39,714 nucleotides of DNA from Spirochaetaceae bacterium (lineage in GTDB: Bacteria; Spirochaetota; Spirochaetia; DSM-27196; PXBQ01): positions 1 through 39,714 of the forward strand of contig REEC01000088.1 in assembly GCA_007695285.1 (NCBI GenBank). The letters are read 5' to 3'. The translations under genes were made by a program, and so were the position numbers. Below are positions 18,388 through 26,698 of this stretch, one piece after another. Position 1 is the stretch's first letter. Each line of letters opens with the position of its first letter. The notes under the pieces are model-generated. The model did not search any database. It was given only the letters and a program-made list of their open reading frames with translations, and was not told where the DNA came from.

Positions 18388-20364
18388 ATGGGCGAGGCAC
18401 GATACGATTCGGTTTATGCGAGGAAGAGCGATGCTCACGTCGGGTCTCCCGACGAGTACGAGAAACTGTACAAACGGAGCGTCGCAGATCCGCTCGCGTT
18501 CTGGGCCGAACAGGCGCGATCGGTCCTGACGTGGGAGAACGACTTCCATACCGTGCGCGCCGGAGAGTTCGCGAACGGATCGACCGCGTGGTTTCTCGGC
18601 GGAAAACTCAACGCCGCGTACAATTGCGTCGACCGGCACGTCGCCGAGCGCGGCGACAAGACCGCGATTCTCTGGGAGGGCGATGAACCGTCCGATGTCC
18701 GGACGATCACGTACAGTGAGCTTCACGACGAGGTCTGCAAGGCCGCAAACGCTCTGAAGCGGTACGGCGTGAAAAAAGGCGATCGTGTCGCGATCTACCT
18801 GCCGATGATCCCGGAAGCGGCGGTTGCGATGCTCGCGTGCGCGCGGATCGGCGCGGTGCACACGGTCGTGTTTGCCGGGTTCAGCGCCGAGGCGCTGCGC
18901 GACCGAATCCAGGACGCCGAGGCGTGCGCGGTGATCACCGCCGATCAAGGTCTGCGCGGCGGCAAGATTATCCCGCTCAAACGCACGGTCGACGAGGCGG
19001 TAATGGCGTGTCCGAGCGTTCGGAACGTCTTTGTCGTCCGGCGGACCGGAGCGTCGGTGCCGTTTTTCCCGCCGCGCGACGTCGACTTCAACGAAATCGC
19101 CGAAAGGCAGCGGCCGTACTGCCCGGTTGAGCCGATGGACTCGGAGGACACGCTCTTTCTATTGTACACCTCCGGCAGCACCGGCCGCCCGAAGGGCATC
19201 GCGCACACGACAGCGGGGTACCTGCTCTACACCGCGCTCACGCACCGGTACGTGTTCGATTACCAGGAGAACGACGTGTACGCGTGCGTCGCCGACGTCG
19301 GCTGGATCACCGGGCACAGTTACGTCGTGTACGGGCCTCTCGCGAACGGCGCGACGACGATGATGTTCGAGTCGACCCCGGTTTACCCGAACGCCGGCCG
19401 GTACTGGGACATGGTCGAGCGTCACAAGATAACGCAGTTCTACACCGCTCCGACCGCGTTGCGCGCCGTCGCGCGAGAAGGCAGCGACTGGGTCACGAAG
19501 TACGACCGCTCGAGCCTGCGCGTGCTTGGGACGGTCGGCGAGCCGATCAACCCCGACACCTGGGAGTGGTACTACCGCACCGTCGGCGATGAACGGTGCG
19601 CGATCGTCGATACGTGGTGGCAGACCGAGACCGGCGGGATCATGATCACGCCGCTCCCGGCCGCGACCGCGGTCAAGCCCGGCTCCGCGACGCGCCCGTT
19701 TTTCGGGATCGAGCCGGTTCTGCTCGACGAACACGGGACGGAGATCGAGGGAAACGGCGTGTCCGGGCTGCTCGCGATCAAAAAGCCGTGGCCGAGTATC
19801 GCGCGCACGATTCAGGACGATCACCCGCGGTTTCTCGAGACGTATTTTTCGCCGTACAAGGGGTACTACTTCACCGGAGACGGATGCCGTCGCGACGAGG
19901 ACGGGTACTACTGGATCACCGGGCGCGTCGACGACGTGATCAACGTGAGCGGCCACCGGATGGGCACGGCCGAAGTCGAGTCGGCTCTCGTGAATCACCC
20001 CGCGTGCGCCGAGGCGGCGGTCGTCGGTTTCCCGCACGAGATCAAAGGGCAGGGCATCTTTGCGTACGTCGTCCTGACCGAGGGTTACGAACCCGACGCC
20101 GAGCTCGCGGGTGACCTTCGCGGCGAAGTGCGCCGGAGAATCGGACCGATCGCGGCGCCCGACCACATCCTCATGACGCACGGATTGCCGAAGACGCGGT
20201 CCGGAAAGATCATGCGGCGAATCCTCCGAAAGATCGCCGAACGCCAGGTCGAGTCGCTCGGCGACATCTCGACTCTCGCGGATCCCGGCGTCGTCGACGC
20301 GTTGATCGAGGCACGAGCCGCGCTCCCGGATGAGTGCTTGACGCTCCAGGGATGCTTCGATTGA
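18388..20364 (+). CDS. acs: Acetyl-CoA synthetase (AMP-forming)
   Basis: The protein has 658 residues, the normal Acs length. It makes acetyl-CoA from acetate, ATP and CoA through acetyl-AMP in the cytoplasm. Seen: the adenylation P-loop [11 protein letters not shown] (260-270), the acetate-pocket region [41 protein letters not shown], the hinge region [20 protein letters not shown] and [13 protein letters not shown], and the C-terminal catalytic lysine Lys607 in [11 protein letters not shown], the site that protein acetylases modify in many bacteria. ATG 18388 follows AGGAGG. No acetylase or deacetylase gene is adjacent. Confidence 0.96.
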   Translation: MGEARYDSVYARKSDAHVGSPDEYEKLYKRSVADPLAFWAEQARSVLTWENDFHTVRAGEFANGSTAWFLGGKLNAAYNCVDRHVAERGDKTAILWEGDEPSDVRTITYSELHDEVCKAANALKRYGVKKGDRVAIYLPMIPEAAVAMLACARIGAVHTVVFAGFSAEALRDRIQDAEACAVITADQGLRGGKIIPLKRTVDEAVMACPSVRNVFVVRRTGASVPFFPPRDVDFNEIAERQRPYCPVEPMDSEDTLFLLYTSGSTGRPKGIAHTTAGYLLYTALTHRYVFDYQENDVYACVADVGWITGHSYVVYGPLANGATTMMFESTPVYPNAGRYWDMVERHKITQFYTAPTALRAVAREGSDWVTKYDRSSLRVLGTVGEPINPDTWEWYYRTVGDERCAIVDTWWQTETGGIMITPLPAATAVKPGSATRPFFGIEPVLLDEHGTEIEGNGVSGLLAIKKPWPSIARTIQDDHPRFLETYFSPYKGYYFTGDGCRRDEDGYYWITGRVDDVINVSGHRMGTAEVESALVNHPACAEAAVVGFPHEIKGQGIFAYVVLTEGYEPDAELAGDLRGEVRRRIGPIAAPDHILMTHGLPKTRSGKIMRRILRKIAERQVESLGDISTLADPGVVDALIEARAALPDECLTLQGCFD

Positions 20365-20379
20365 AGTGAGGTCATGAGT

Positions 20380-20408
20380 TTGAAAACACGCGCGGAATCG
20401 ATTAAGCT
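20380..20408 (+). promoter_or_regulatory. Putative promoter upstream of the sensor kinase
   Basis: TTGAAA (20380-20385) and TAAGCT (20403-20408) are 17 bases apart. The -10 box ends six bases before ATG 20415, which opens a 14-codon frame. Confidence 0.35.
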
Positions 20409-20414
20409 TTGTCG

Positions 20415-20459
20415 TATGCACGCACAGTCCGGGGGCGGTATCCGCCGTGTTTGGCTCTA
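20415..20459 (+). CDS. Possible 14-residue leader peptide before the sensor kinase
   Basis: The frame ATG 20415 to TAA 20459 encodes MHAQSGGGIRRVWL. Its start sits where a transcript from the TTGAAA/TAAGCT promoter would begin, and its end overlaps the GTG start of the kinase (20447) in another frame. It could couple translation to the kinase. It could also be the true kinase N-terminus if there is a one-base error between 20447 and 20459. It is too short to support by itself. Confidence 0.25.
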
Positions 20460-22282
20460 ACGAATCGGGAGAGAAACTCGCCTCCGAAGCCGAGTTGCTT
20501 CACGCGACGCTCGAGGGTATCGACGACGTCGTAATCGCCGTCGGTCACGCGACGCGACGCGTGCTTCTCTGCAACAGGATGGTGCGCACGGTTTTTGGAT
20601 ACGCCCCCAACGAAATCGAAGGCGGTACGACTGAAATCCTGCACGTCGACCACGACCACTTTTCCCGGTTCGGCGAGTTGAGCGCCCCGGTCGTCAACAG
20701 CGGCGAGGCGTTTCACACCGAGTATCCGATGCGGCGGAAGGACGGCGAGATTTTCTTCGCCGAGATCACCGTCACGCCGGTCGGCTCTACGGCCCGCTCG
20801 GATGCACGCGTCGTGAGTGTGATCCACGACACGACGTCGCGCCGCGCAATAACCGATACTCTTCACCGGACCGCGGCGGCCCTCGAGGAGCGCGTGAAGG
20901 AACTGAAGCTGTTGTACAGCGTCGTCACGCTGTCCGCAGATCCTGATCTCGAGGTTCACCGTTTCCTCGCCGACACCGTGGCAATGATCCCAGCGTCGTT
21001 TCAGTTCCCGTCGTCGACGCACGTTCGGATCCGGTCGTCGTACGGCGTATTCGAGAGCCCCGCGTTCACCGATGCACGGACGTGTTTCACCGAGGCAATC
21101 GAGTCGAGTGAAGGCGAGCTAATCGGCGAGCTCTCGGTGTTCCTCGCCGATTCGGCCACCGAAAGCGCGCAGTTTCTCGAGGATGAAAAGCGGATGATCG
21201 CTGCGCTCGCGGCCCGCTGCGCCGAGACAATTCGCCACGTCGAGGCGCGCGCCGAACTGAACGAGCGGCGCAATCAACTCGCCGCGGTGTTCGAAGGGTC
21301 GAGCGACTCGTTTTTTATCATCGATGATGACCGGAAAACCGTCGATATAAACCCCGCCGCGTGCGTCCTCCTCGGATACGACCGCGAATGGGTGATAGGG
21401 ACGCGTTTTGATGCGTATCTCGCTCCCCGTAGCTCCGGCGGTTTAGCCGACACCGCCGCCGTCGGCCAGATGTGGGCGACTCTGCTCTCATCGGGAAAAC
21501 TCCGTACCGAGCTCGTTCTCATCGCGAAGTCCGGGCGGCGTATCGACGCCGAAGTTTCGGCCGTCGCAAACTTCGTCCCCGGGCGGCATCTCGGTGTCGT
21601 GCGCGACATGACTGAACACAAAAAGACAGAAACGGATCTTCGCGAGGCGCTCGCCGAGCGTGAGATTCTCTTGAAGGAGATCCATCATCGCGTCAAGAAT
21701 AATCTACAGGTGATCCTGAGTCTGCTAAGCATGCAGACCGAACAGGTCCGAGATACCGGATGCGAGAGGCACCTGATCGACGCGGAAAACCGTGTCCGTT
21801 CGATGGGTTTGGTTCACGAGCAGTTACTCGCGAGCGAGAGACTCGACGCGATCGAGATGCCGGTGTATATGCAGAGTCTAGGCTCAAGGCTCGTGCAGTC
21901 GATCTCGACGAACCTCGCCGAGTGTACCGTCCGATGCGACCCGATTCGGTTGGCGATCGACCAGGCGGTGCCGTGCGGCCTCATCGTGACCGAACTCGTC
22001 GGGAACGCGATCAGGCACGCGTTCCCCGGTCGCGAGGGTGGGAATATTACCGTCGAAATGCGAGCGGACTCCGACGGCGCCGTTCGGATCACGGTCACCG
22101 ACGACGGCGTCGGTCTTCCCGATGACTTCACGTTTGAGTCGCCGCGGTCTCTCGGCGCGACGCTCGTGAAGAGCGCGGTCCATCAGCTCGATGGAGAAAT
22201 CACGCTCGAGACCGGCGCGGACGGTAGCGCGATACGCGTTCAGTTCAGACCTCAACCGACCTCCGCCTTCAATCCCGCGTAA
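20447..22282 (+). CDS. PAS-domain sensor histidine kinase (HisKA_2 type), orphan
   Basis: The protein has 611 residues and no membrane segment, so it should be cytoplasmic. Domain order: PAS (about 15-130), a helical linker (VKELKLLYSVV), a GAF-like region (about 155-265), a second PAS (about 280-400), HisKA_2 dimerisation/phosphoacceptor (EIHHRVKNNLQVILSLLSMQ, His413/414) and HATPase (N-box LIVTELVGNAIRHAFPG, G1-box VTDDGVGLPDDF). HisKA_2 kinases usually act with single-domain or output-coupled regulators; none is encoded nearby. The GTG start at 20447 is preceded by GGGGGCGG. Its 3' end overlaps the alcohol dehydrogenase gene by 14 bases, tail to tail. Confidence 0.9.
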   Translation: MFGSNESGEKLASEAELLHATLEGIDDVVIAVGHATRRVLLCNRMVRTVFGYAPNEIEGGTTEILHVDHDHFSRFGELSAPVVNSGEAFHTEYPMRRKDGEIFFAEITVTPVGSTARSDARVVSVIHDTTSRRAITDTLHRTAAALEERVKELKLLYSVVTLSADPDLEVHRFLADTVAMIPASFQFPSSTHVRIRSSYGVFESPAFTDARTCFTEAIESSEGELIGELSVFLADSATESAQFLEDEKRMIAALAARCAETIRHVEARAELNERRNQLAAVFEGSSDSFFIIDDDRKTVDINPAACVLLGYDREWVIGTRFDAYLAPRSSGGLADTAAVGQMWATLLSSGKLRTELVLIAKSGRRIDAEVSAVANFVPGRHLGVVRDMTEHKKTETDLREALAEREILLKEIHHRVKNNLQVILSLLSMQTEQVRDTGCERHLIDAENRVRSMGLVHEQLLASERLDAIEMPVYMQSLGSRLVQSISTNLAECTVRCDPIRLAIDQAVPCGLIVTELVGNAIRHAFPGREGGNITVEMRADSDGAVRITVTDDGVGLPDDFTFESPRSLGATLVKSAVHQLDGEITLETGADGSAIRVQFRPQPTSAFNPA

Positions 22283-23336
22283 GCTCCTCGTCGAACACGA
22301 CCGCAACCTTCCCACACTTTCCTTCGGCCATGAGCGCGTACGCGTCGTCGGCGTTCTCGAGCGCGAACCTGTGCGTCACGAGCCGCTCCGGGTGGATGTC
22401 CCACCGGACGAGCCTCTCGACGAGTTCCTCCATCCGCCAGATGTTTGTCACCCACGAGCCGTAAATCGTTTTCTGCTCGTGGATGATGTCGGGGCTCGGG
22501 TTGAACGACACCGCTCCGCCCTCGCCGAGAAAAACGATCTTCCCCCACTTGCGTGTTGCGCGGATCGCGGTCTGCCTCGCGGCGTCCGCGCCCGAACAAT
22601 CGACCGCGCGTTCGACTCCGTGGCCTCCGGTCAGCTCTCTCACTACGTCGACGGTGCGCGGGCCCGCGGGCAAAACGTGGTCGGCAAGACCGAGTTCGCG
22701 CGCGATCTCGAGCCGCTCGGGCACCAAGTCGGTTCCGATCAGCATCGACGCGCCGAGAGCGCGCGCGAGCATGAGCGACGCGAGCCCGACCGGCCCGAGC
22801 CCGGTGACCAGAACCGCGTCGTTGCCGCTCACGCCGATCTTCTCGAGCCCCTCGTACACCGTGCCGAAGCCACACGCGACCTGCGCGCCGTCGGTGTACG
22901 TGAGCGCGCCGGGTAACAACACAAGGTCTTTCTCTTCGGCGAGAATAAACGGCGCCATCCCGCCGTCGCGCTGCCAGCCGTACGCGCGACGATACGTCGG
23001 ACTCGTGCAGCTGATCATGTATCCACGCCGGCAGTCGTTACAGACTCCGCAGCCGGAGATGTGGTACACGATCACGCGGTCGCCCTCGGCAAAACGCCGG
23101 CAGCCCGGCCCCACGCGTTCGATGATACCGCACGGCTCGTGCCCCGCGATCACGCCCTGATAACCTTCCGGCCCCTTCCCGACGTGCTCGCGGTAAATCG
23201 CGCGTATGTCGCTGCCGCAGATCGTCGACGACTTGGTCCGGATCAACACCTCACCGTGACCGGGTACCGGAACCGGGTACTGCTTGAACTCAACCGTGCT
23301 GTTGCCGGGTAACGTGGCGCCTGTCATTGTTTCCAT
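22269..23336 (-). CDS. Zinc-dependent alcohol/polyol dehydrogenase (MDR family)
   Basis: The protein has 355 residues. Catalytic zinc ligands are Cys40 (STICGSD) and His66-Glu67 (AGHEPCG). The structural-zinc cysteines are 96, 99, 102 and 110 (GCGVCNDC...SC). The nucleotide fold carries GLGPVG (179-184), with TDLVPERLEIA after the second strand suggesting NAD(H) preference through Asp. Relatives oxidise sorbitol, threonine or other secondary alcohols; the substrate is not clear. ATG 23336 is favoured over Met4 because a TTGACG/TACGCT promoter ends seven bases before it, implying a leaderless message. The gene is divergent from the thioredoxin-like gene. Confidence 0.9.
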   Translation of the reverse strand: METMTGATLPGNSTVEFKQYPVPVPGHGEVLIRTKSSTICGSDIRAIYREHVGKGPEGYQGVIAGHEPCGIIERVGPGCRRFAEGDRVIVYHISGCGVCNDCRRGYMISCTSPTYRRAYGWQRDGGMAPFILAEEKDLVLLPGALTYTDGAQVACGFGTVYEGLEKIGVSGNDAVLVTGLGPVGLASLMLARALGASMLIGTDLVPERLEIARELGLADHVLPAGPRTVDVVRELTGGHGVERAVDCSGADAARQTAIRATRKWGKIVFLGEGGAVSFNPSPDIIHEQKTIYGSWVTNIWRMEELVERLVRWDIHPERLVTHRFALENADDAYALMAEGKCGKVAVVFDEELTRD

Positions 23337-23343
23337 GGCGACA

Positions 23344-23373
23344 AGCGTAGCCGGGCGGCCGGGCGGGCGTCAA
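23344..23373 (-). promoter_or_regulatory. Putative leaderless promoter of the alcohol dehydrogenase
   Basis: On the minus strand TTGACG (23368-23373) and TACGCT (23344-23349) are 18 bases apart, and the -10 box ends seven bases before ATG 23336. Confidence 0.55.
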
Positions 23374-23406
23374 TCGGCGCGGCTGAATACCGACTTCACA
23401 AGGTTC

Positions 23407-23435
23407 GTAACAGTCGGAGGTGGATCTGCTACAAT
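23407..23435 (+). promoter_or_regulatory. Putative leaderless promoter of the thioredoxin-like gene
   Basis: GTAACA (23407-23412) and TACAAT (23430-23435) are 17 bases apart, and the -10 box ends five bases before ATG 23441. The GGAGG at 23416-23420 lies in the spacer and would not be transcribed. Confidence 0.5.
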
Positions 23436-23440
23436 GAGCC

Positions 23441-24334
23441 ATGATTCCTGAAGCGATCTCGATCGGGCGCGCCGTTCTGTCGGTACGCCTTCTCCTGGTG
23501 TTTGTATCCGTCGGTGGTGGTTTGTTCGTCGCGTGGACCCTGCTCGGTCCCGGGCGGTCCGAGCTGCGGAAACTCCTGGTCGATTCCGCGACGAGCGCCG
23601 CGTTCGTCTTTCTCGTCGTCTGGAAAGTAACGCCGGTTGTGACGCAGTTTGCGACGATCCGTCGGGAGCCTCTCCTGTTACTGTACGCGTCCGGTGGAAC
23701 GGTGGGCATCATTCTCGGCGCGCTCGCGGCGCTCGGTTACACCGTCTGGATTCTCGTCCGGAGACGCAGGACCGGTGACGCCGAGGTCGGATCGGCGATC
23801 GACGTCGCGCGAGCCGGCGCGCTCGCGGTCGTATCGTCGCTCGTGGTTTTTGCGGTCGTTTTTTTCGCGATCACGATCGTCTCGTCGGTCCAATCCGGCG
23901 AGACTGCGGCGGCGGTCGGTCGTCCCGCCCCGGCAATTGAGCTTGAGACGCTCGACGGGGGGCTTTTTTCGCTCGGCGAGGTCGCCGGCACACCGGTCGT
24001 CGTGAACTTCTGGGCGACGTGGTGTGGACCGTGCCGCGCGGAGACCGTCGTGAAGAACCGGCTCGCCGCCGAGTTCGCGGGGAGCGCTCGTGTCGTCGGA
24101 GTGAATCTCACGAACTCCGAGTCGGGTATCCGCGACGTCGAGGCTTTTGCCGAGGAGTGGGGCGTCACGTACCCGATTCTGCTCGACCGGACAGGGCGCG
24201 TCGGCGCGGCGTACGGCGTCCGGGGAACGCCGACCACGGTGGTGATCGGCGCGGACGGGACCGTGAGTGCACGGATCTTCGGCGCGATGAGCTTCGAGGC
24301 CGGCGCGCGCGCGATCCGTGCTGCGCTGCGGTGA
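23441..24334 (+). CDS. TlpA/ResA-like thioredoxin with a four-helix membrane domain
   Basis: The protein has 297 residues. Four hydrophobic segments (about 12-34, 46-61, 79-106, 126-149) precede a thioredoxin-fold domain (about 155-297) with the redox motif WCGPC at 194-198 (VVNFWATWCGPC) and the cis-proline loop VRGTPTTVVIG. The domain should face the periplasm and reduce or exchange disulphides, for example on cytochrome c or cell-wall enzymes. Most TlpA/ResA proteins have a single anchor, so the larger membrane part is unusual. An in-frame TGA at 23435-23437 means that ATG 23441 is the earliest possible ATG. A TACAAT box five bases upstream suggests a leaderless message. Confidence 0.85.
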   Translation: MIPEAISIGRAVLSVRLLLVFVSVGGGLFVAWTLLGPGRSELRKLLVDSATSAAFVFLVVWKVTPVVTQFATIRREPLLLLYASGGTVGIILGALAALGYTVWILVRRRRTGDAEVGSAIDVARAGALAVVSSLVVFAVVFFAITIVSSVQSGETAAAVGRPAPAIELETLDGGLFSLGEVAGTPVVVNFWATWCGPCRAETVVKNRLAAEFAGSARVVGVNLTNSESGIRDVEAFAEEWGVTYPILLDRTGRVGAAYGVRGTPTTVVIGADGTVSARIFGAMSFEAGARAIRAALR

Positions 24335-24437
24335 TTCAAACGAGACCTTCCGAGCGTATTTTATGCCAAAAAGCCCAACCTAAAAATCTCTTACGTGGAC
24401 GTACACGTATAACACCGTGTTCTACTTTGTGTCGCCG

Positions 24438-24937
24438 CTACTCGGTCTTGTCCCTCAGCGCCTGAATCTCTTCGTCGCTCAGCTCGGTGATACGCCGGAT
24501 CATGTCGATCTCCAGCCCTTCATTCAGCATTCCGCGAGCTACGTCAAACCTGGTTTCGGTTCTCCCTTCGGTTCTCCCTTCGGTTCTGGCCGCATGGAGC
24601 CGCGAGTCCACGTCTCGGCGCCACTTCTCCTTGGCTTCGGCGATGTCCATCAGTTCGCGGTCGGCGGTGAACTCTCGGTAGACCGTGTGGGCCTTGCCGA
24701 TGGGCGAGTGTTTGTGAAGTAGTACGGTCATATCAACCTCCGATAATCCTTCGTTCTCAAAGAAAAAGCACCACGCATCGAGCTCGTCGTCGACCGCTGC
24801 CGCGTCGCGTAGACGGTTCTTCGGTAACTCGATGAAATGAATCTGCAGGTGGTCGGACAGGACATACTCCGTTCCGACCCCAACAGATAGCGGACAAATA
24901 CGTCGGCCAAGGGGTTCAACGGGCGGGTGCCGTCCAT
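24438..24937 (-). pseudogene. Remnant of an Rpn/PD-(D/E)XK nuclease-transposase family gene
   Basis: From ATG 24937 the first 22 residues (MDGTRPLNPLADVFVRYLLG plus SE) match the N-terminus of the Rpn family. At about 24870 the frame changes and the other frame continues with TEYVLSDHLQIHFIELPKNR and DELDAWCFFFENEGLSE. It ends with EGRTEGRTETRFDVARGMLN and a helical tail closing in DEEIQALRDKTE, the C-terminal part of the same family. About 100 residues carrying the nuclease core are missing. The EGRT repeat is made of 12-base units at about 24555-24590. The remnant keeps a plausible promoter. A longer open frame reaching 25325 in the second frame is not coding. Confidence 0.75.
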
Positions 24938-24943
24938 GCATAT

Positions 24944-24972
24944 ACTTTACCGCTGTTTCGGTGCGGCGGCAA
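24944..24972 (-). promoter_or_regulatory. Putative leaderless promoter of the Rpn remnant
   Basis: On the minus strand TTGCCG (24967-24972) and TAAAGT (24944-24949) are 17 bases apart; the -10 box ends six bases before ATG 24937. Confidence 0.4.
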
Positions 24973-25500
24973 GATGGAAGCCGGCCGTGGTATCCGATGT
25001 GTGCAGGCCAATCCAACATACGCCGAACGCGCAAGGGGGCGCAGCGGAAACCCCGCAGGGACGCACCGCACGTGATGGCGACGGCCGCGTGATCGGTGAA
25101 CTCCCCGGGCCCGAACCGAGCGCGCTGGGCGTCCCGAGGAGTTGCAGCGGAGCACCCGGTGCCGGACGAAGTCCGGCATGCGCCCAGATGCATCCGCCTG
25201 GGCGTTCCATCGATCATCGTAACAAATCCACGATTGGATCGGAAATGTGTCAATCTCCAGGCCGGCGAGCTGTCTGTCCGTTCTGGCTTCAGACAGCGCA
25301 ACGGAATACAGTCGTAGCCGGCCACCGTGCCGATACCGACAACAGGTCATCGATTGGACCGAAGCTGACCGAGCCTTCAGATGTCAAGACTCGATAGAAA
25401 TGTCCCCGACCAAATAGCAGCGCCGCCCGGTTTTTGTTACTTTTCACCGTCAGTGACTCGCGTTACAGTCGGCATCAACACTTACGTTCGGAGAGAACCG
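24973..25500 (+). other. Gene-free stretch with GC-rich hairpins
   Basis: No convincing coding sequence was seen. Frames open here (for example to 25325 on the minus strand) are rich in Arg, Pro and Cys and have no family look. The part from about 25030 to 25210 is very GC-rich and holds several hairpins. Bases 25210-25500 are more balanced and include the ribosome site of the ClbS-like gene (GGAGAGAACCG before 25501). The origin may be a decayed insertion or a repeat element. Confidence 0.5.
25161..25204. repeat. Tandem hairpins in the gene-free stretch
   Basis: GCCGGAC-GAA-GTCCGGC (25161-25177) is a perfect seven-pair stem with a three-base loop. It is followed at once by CGCCCAG (25181-25187) and CTGGGCG (25198-25204) with a ten-base loop. 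Closely spaced GC hairpins of this kind are common in REP-like or mobile elements; copy number elsewhere is unknown. Confidence 0.5.
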
Positions 25501-26016
25501 ATGCCGAGACCAACCGACAGGAACACACTATTGGAATTGAGCGAGATAAATCTCAACAAGCTGTTGGACTTCATCGCGTCGCTGCCGGAAGAGTACCGGA
25601 GCATGACGTTTGAGAACGACGAGCTGAATGACCGGGACAAGACCGTGGCGGACGTCATTTGCCATTTGCACGAGTGGCACCGGATGATGGTTCAATGGTA
25701 CGACGTCGGGATGGCCGGCAAAAAGCCGGCGATTCCGGCCGAGGATGTCACGTGGCAAACGTTGCCGGTCTTGAATCGTCGAATATACGAGAAGTACAAA
25801 GGAACTGAGTTGAGCCATGCCGTGACGCTCCTTCGCGAGAGCCACGGGAAGATCACTGCCCTGATCTTGAAGCATACCGATGAGGATCTGTTCACGAAGA
25901 AGAGATTCTCCTGGACCGGGACGACATCATTAGGCGCCTATTTGATTTCGGCGACCTCGAGTCACTATGATTGGGCGCTGAAGACTCTCAGGCCAATCAA
26001 AAAGCTCCCAAAATAG
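25501..26016 (+). CDS. ClbS/DfsB family four-helix protein (DUF1706)
   Basis: The protein has 171 residues and matches the family along its whole length: N-terminal RNTLLELSEINLNKLLDFIA, the metal-site-like helix DVICHLHEWHRMMVQW, DVTWQTLPVLNRRIYEKYKG, and the highly typical end FSWTGTTSLGAYLISATSSH followed by YDWALK. The fold is DinB-like. The named member ClbS protects producers of the genotoxin colibactin by opening its cyclopropane warhead; most members have unknown roles and no colibactin genes are here. ATG 25501 follows GGAGAGAACCG. Its opening 60 bases have only 27 G+C, below the neighbours, and it lies beside a decayed mobile gene, which suggests transfer. Confidence 0.88.
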   Translation: MPRPTDRNTLLELSEINLNKLLDFIASLPEEYRSMTFENDELNDRDKTVADVICHLHEWHRMMVQWYDVGMAGKKPAIPAEDVTWQTLPVLNRRIYEKYKGTELSHAVTLLRESHGKITALILKHTDEDLFTKKRFSWTGTTSLGAYLISATSSHYDWALKTLRPIKKLPK

Positions 26017-26068
26017 AGTTGATCTGCGGGTCGAAATCCGGCCGGTAGCCCGGCACACGGCTGTCCGA

Positions 26069-26074
26069 TATACT
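26069..26074 (+). promoter_or_regulatory. -10 box of the flavoprotein gene, leaderless
   Basis: TATACT ends eight bases before ATG 26083. No good -35 box was found at the usual distance, and no Shine-Dalgarno lies before the start. Confidence 0.35.
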
Positions 26075-26082
26075 CGCACGAC

Positions 26083-26652
26083 ATGAACACCAGCCATATC
26101 CTCATTCTCTTCACGTCGAAGGACGGGAACACCGCGCAGATGGCCGAACTGGTCGAAGAAGGAGCCGTCTCGGTCCCGGACACGGAGGTCCGAACGCTCC
26201 GAACGAGCGACGCGACGATCGACGACCTCTACTGGGCCGATGGTGTCGCGTGTGGATCGCCGACCAACCTCGGCGTTCTGAGCTGGGAGATGAAACGCTG
26301 GTGGGATGAAGTCGCACTCGATGCGTTTTCGAAGATCGACGGCAAGATCGGGTGCGCGTTCAGTTCGGAAGGCGGTCTCGGCGGCGGCGCCGAAATCGCG
26401 TGCCAGTCGATGCTGATCGTCATGCAGAACTTCGGCATGCTGACGTTCGGCGTCACCGACTACGTCGCGAACGGCTACACGCTTCACTACGGAGCGACGT
26501 TAGCCCGAGCGCCGCGAGATGAACGCGACCGCGATAGCTGTCGGCGGCTCGGACGCCGCCTGGCCGAGTTTGTCGGCTGCTACGCCCACGGCCGCCGCGA
26601 TCTGCATCCGAATAACGCAGCGTACGCGCGCTTTCCGTGGGCGAAAAAATGA
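26083..26652 (+). CDS. WrbA-like flavodoxin/NAD(P)H:quinone reductase family protein
   Basis: The protein has 189 residues. The FMN phosphate loop is SKDGNTAQMAELVEEGA (residues 12-28, after ILILFT), the second FMN loop is CGSPTNLGVLSWEMKRWWDE, and the third is AFSSEGGLGGGAEIACQSML. Then comes FGVTDYVANGYTLHYGA and a helical C-terminus. This is the WrbA/flavodoxin pattern; such proteins reduce quinones by two electrons or act in stress defence. It follows the ClbS-like gene by 66 bases and is not obviously linked to it. The start has no ribosome site but a -10 box lies eight bases upstream. Confidence 0.85.
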   Translation: MNTSHILILFTSKDGNTAQMAELVEEGAVSVPDTEVRTLRTSDATIDDLYWADGVACGSPTNLGVLSWEMKRWWDEVALDAFSKIDGKIGCAFSSEGGLGGGAEIACQSMLIVMQNFGMLTFGVTDYVANGYTLHYGATLARAPRDERDRDSCRRLGRRLAEFVGCYAHGRRDLHPNNAAYARFPWAKK

Positions 26653-26653
26653 C

Positions 26654-26679
26654 CGCAGACACGCGTTTTGGTGTCTGCG
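26654..26679. repeat. Hairpin between the flavoprotein and hydrolase-like genes
   Basis: CGCAGACAC (26654-26662) and GTGTCTGCG (26671-26679) form a perfect nine-pair stem with an eight-base loop, two bases after the flavoprotein stop. There is no T-tract on either side, so it may slow termination or protect the message rather than act as a full terminator. Confidence 0.55.
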
Positions 26680-26698
26680 CCGCTTTGAGGGAAAACCA

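Noticed and set aside
23327..23329. Met4 as start of the alcohol dehydrogenase
   Set aside because: GGAAAC before it is a weak ribosome site, while the first ATG sits seven bases after a well-formed promoter.
23416..23436. GGAGG plus ATG 23434 as translation start before the thioredoxin-like gene
   Set aside because: That ATG gives only five codons (MSHDS) and lies in the TACAAT -10 box; the GGAGG falls in the promoter spacer.
25030..25210. Integron attC site
   Set aside because: Some short complementary ends exist, but the core sites (RYYYAAC and GTTRRRY) are not both present and no integrase lies nearby.
24438..25325. 295-residue minus-strand open frame
   Set aside because: Only the part after about 24870 matches the Rpn family. 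The first 130 residues cross the hairpin-rich non-coding stretch and look random.
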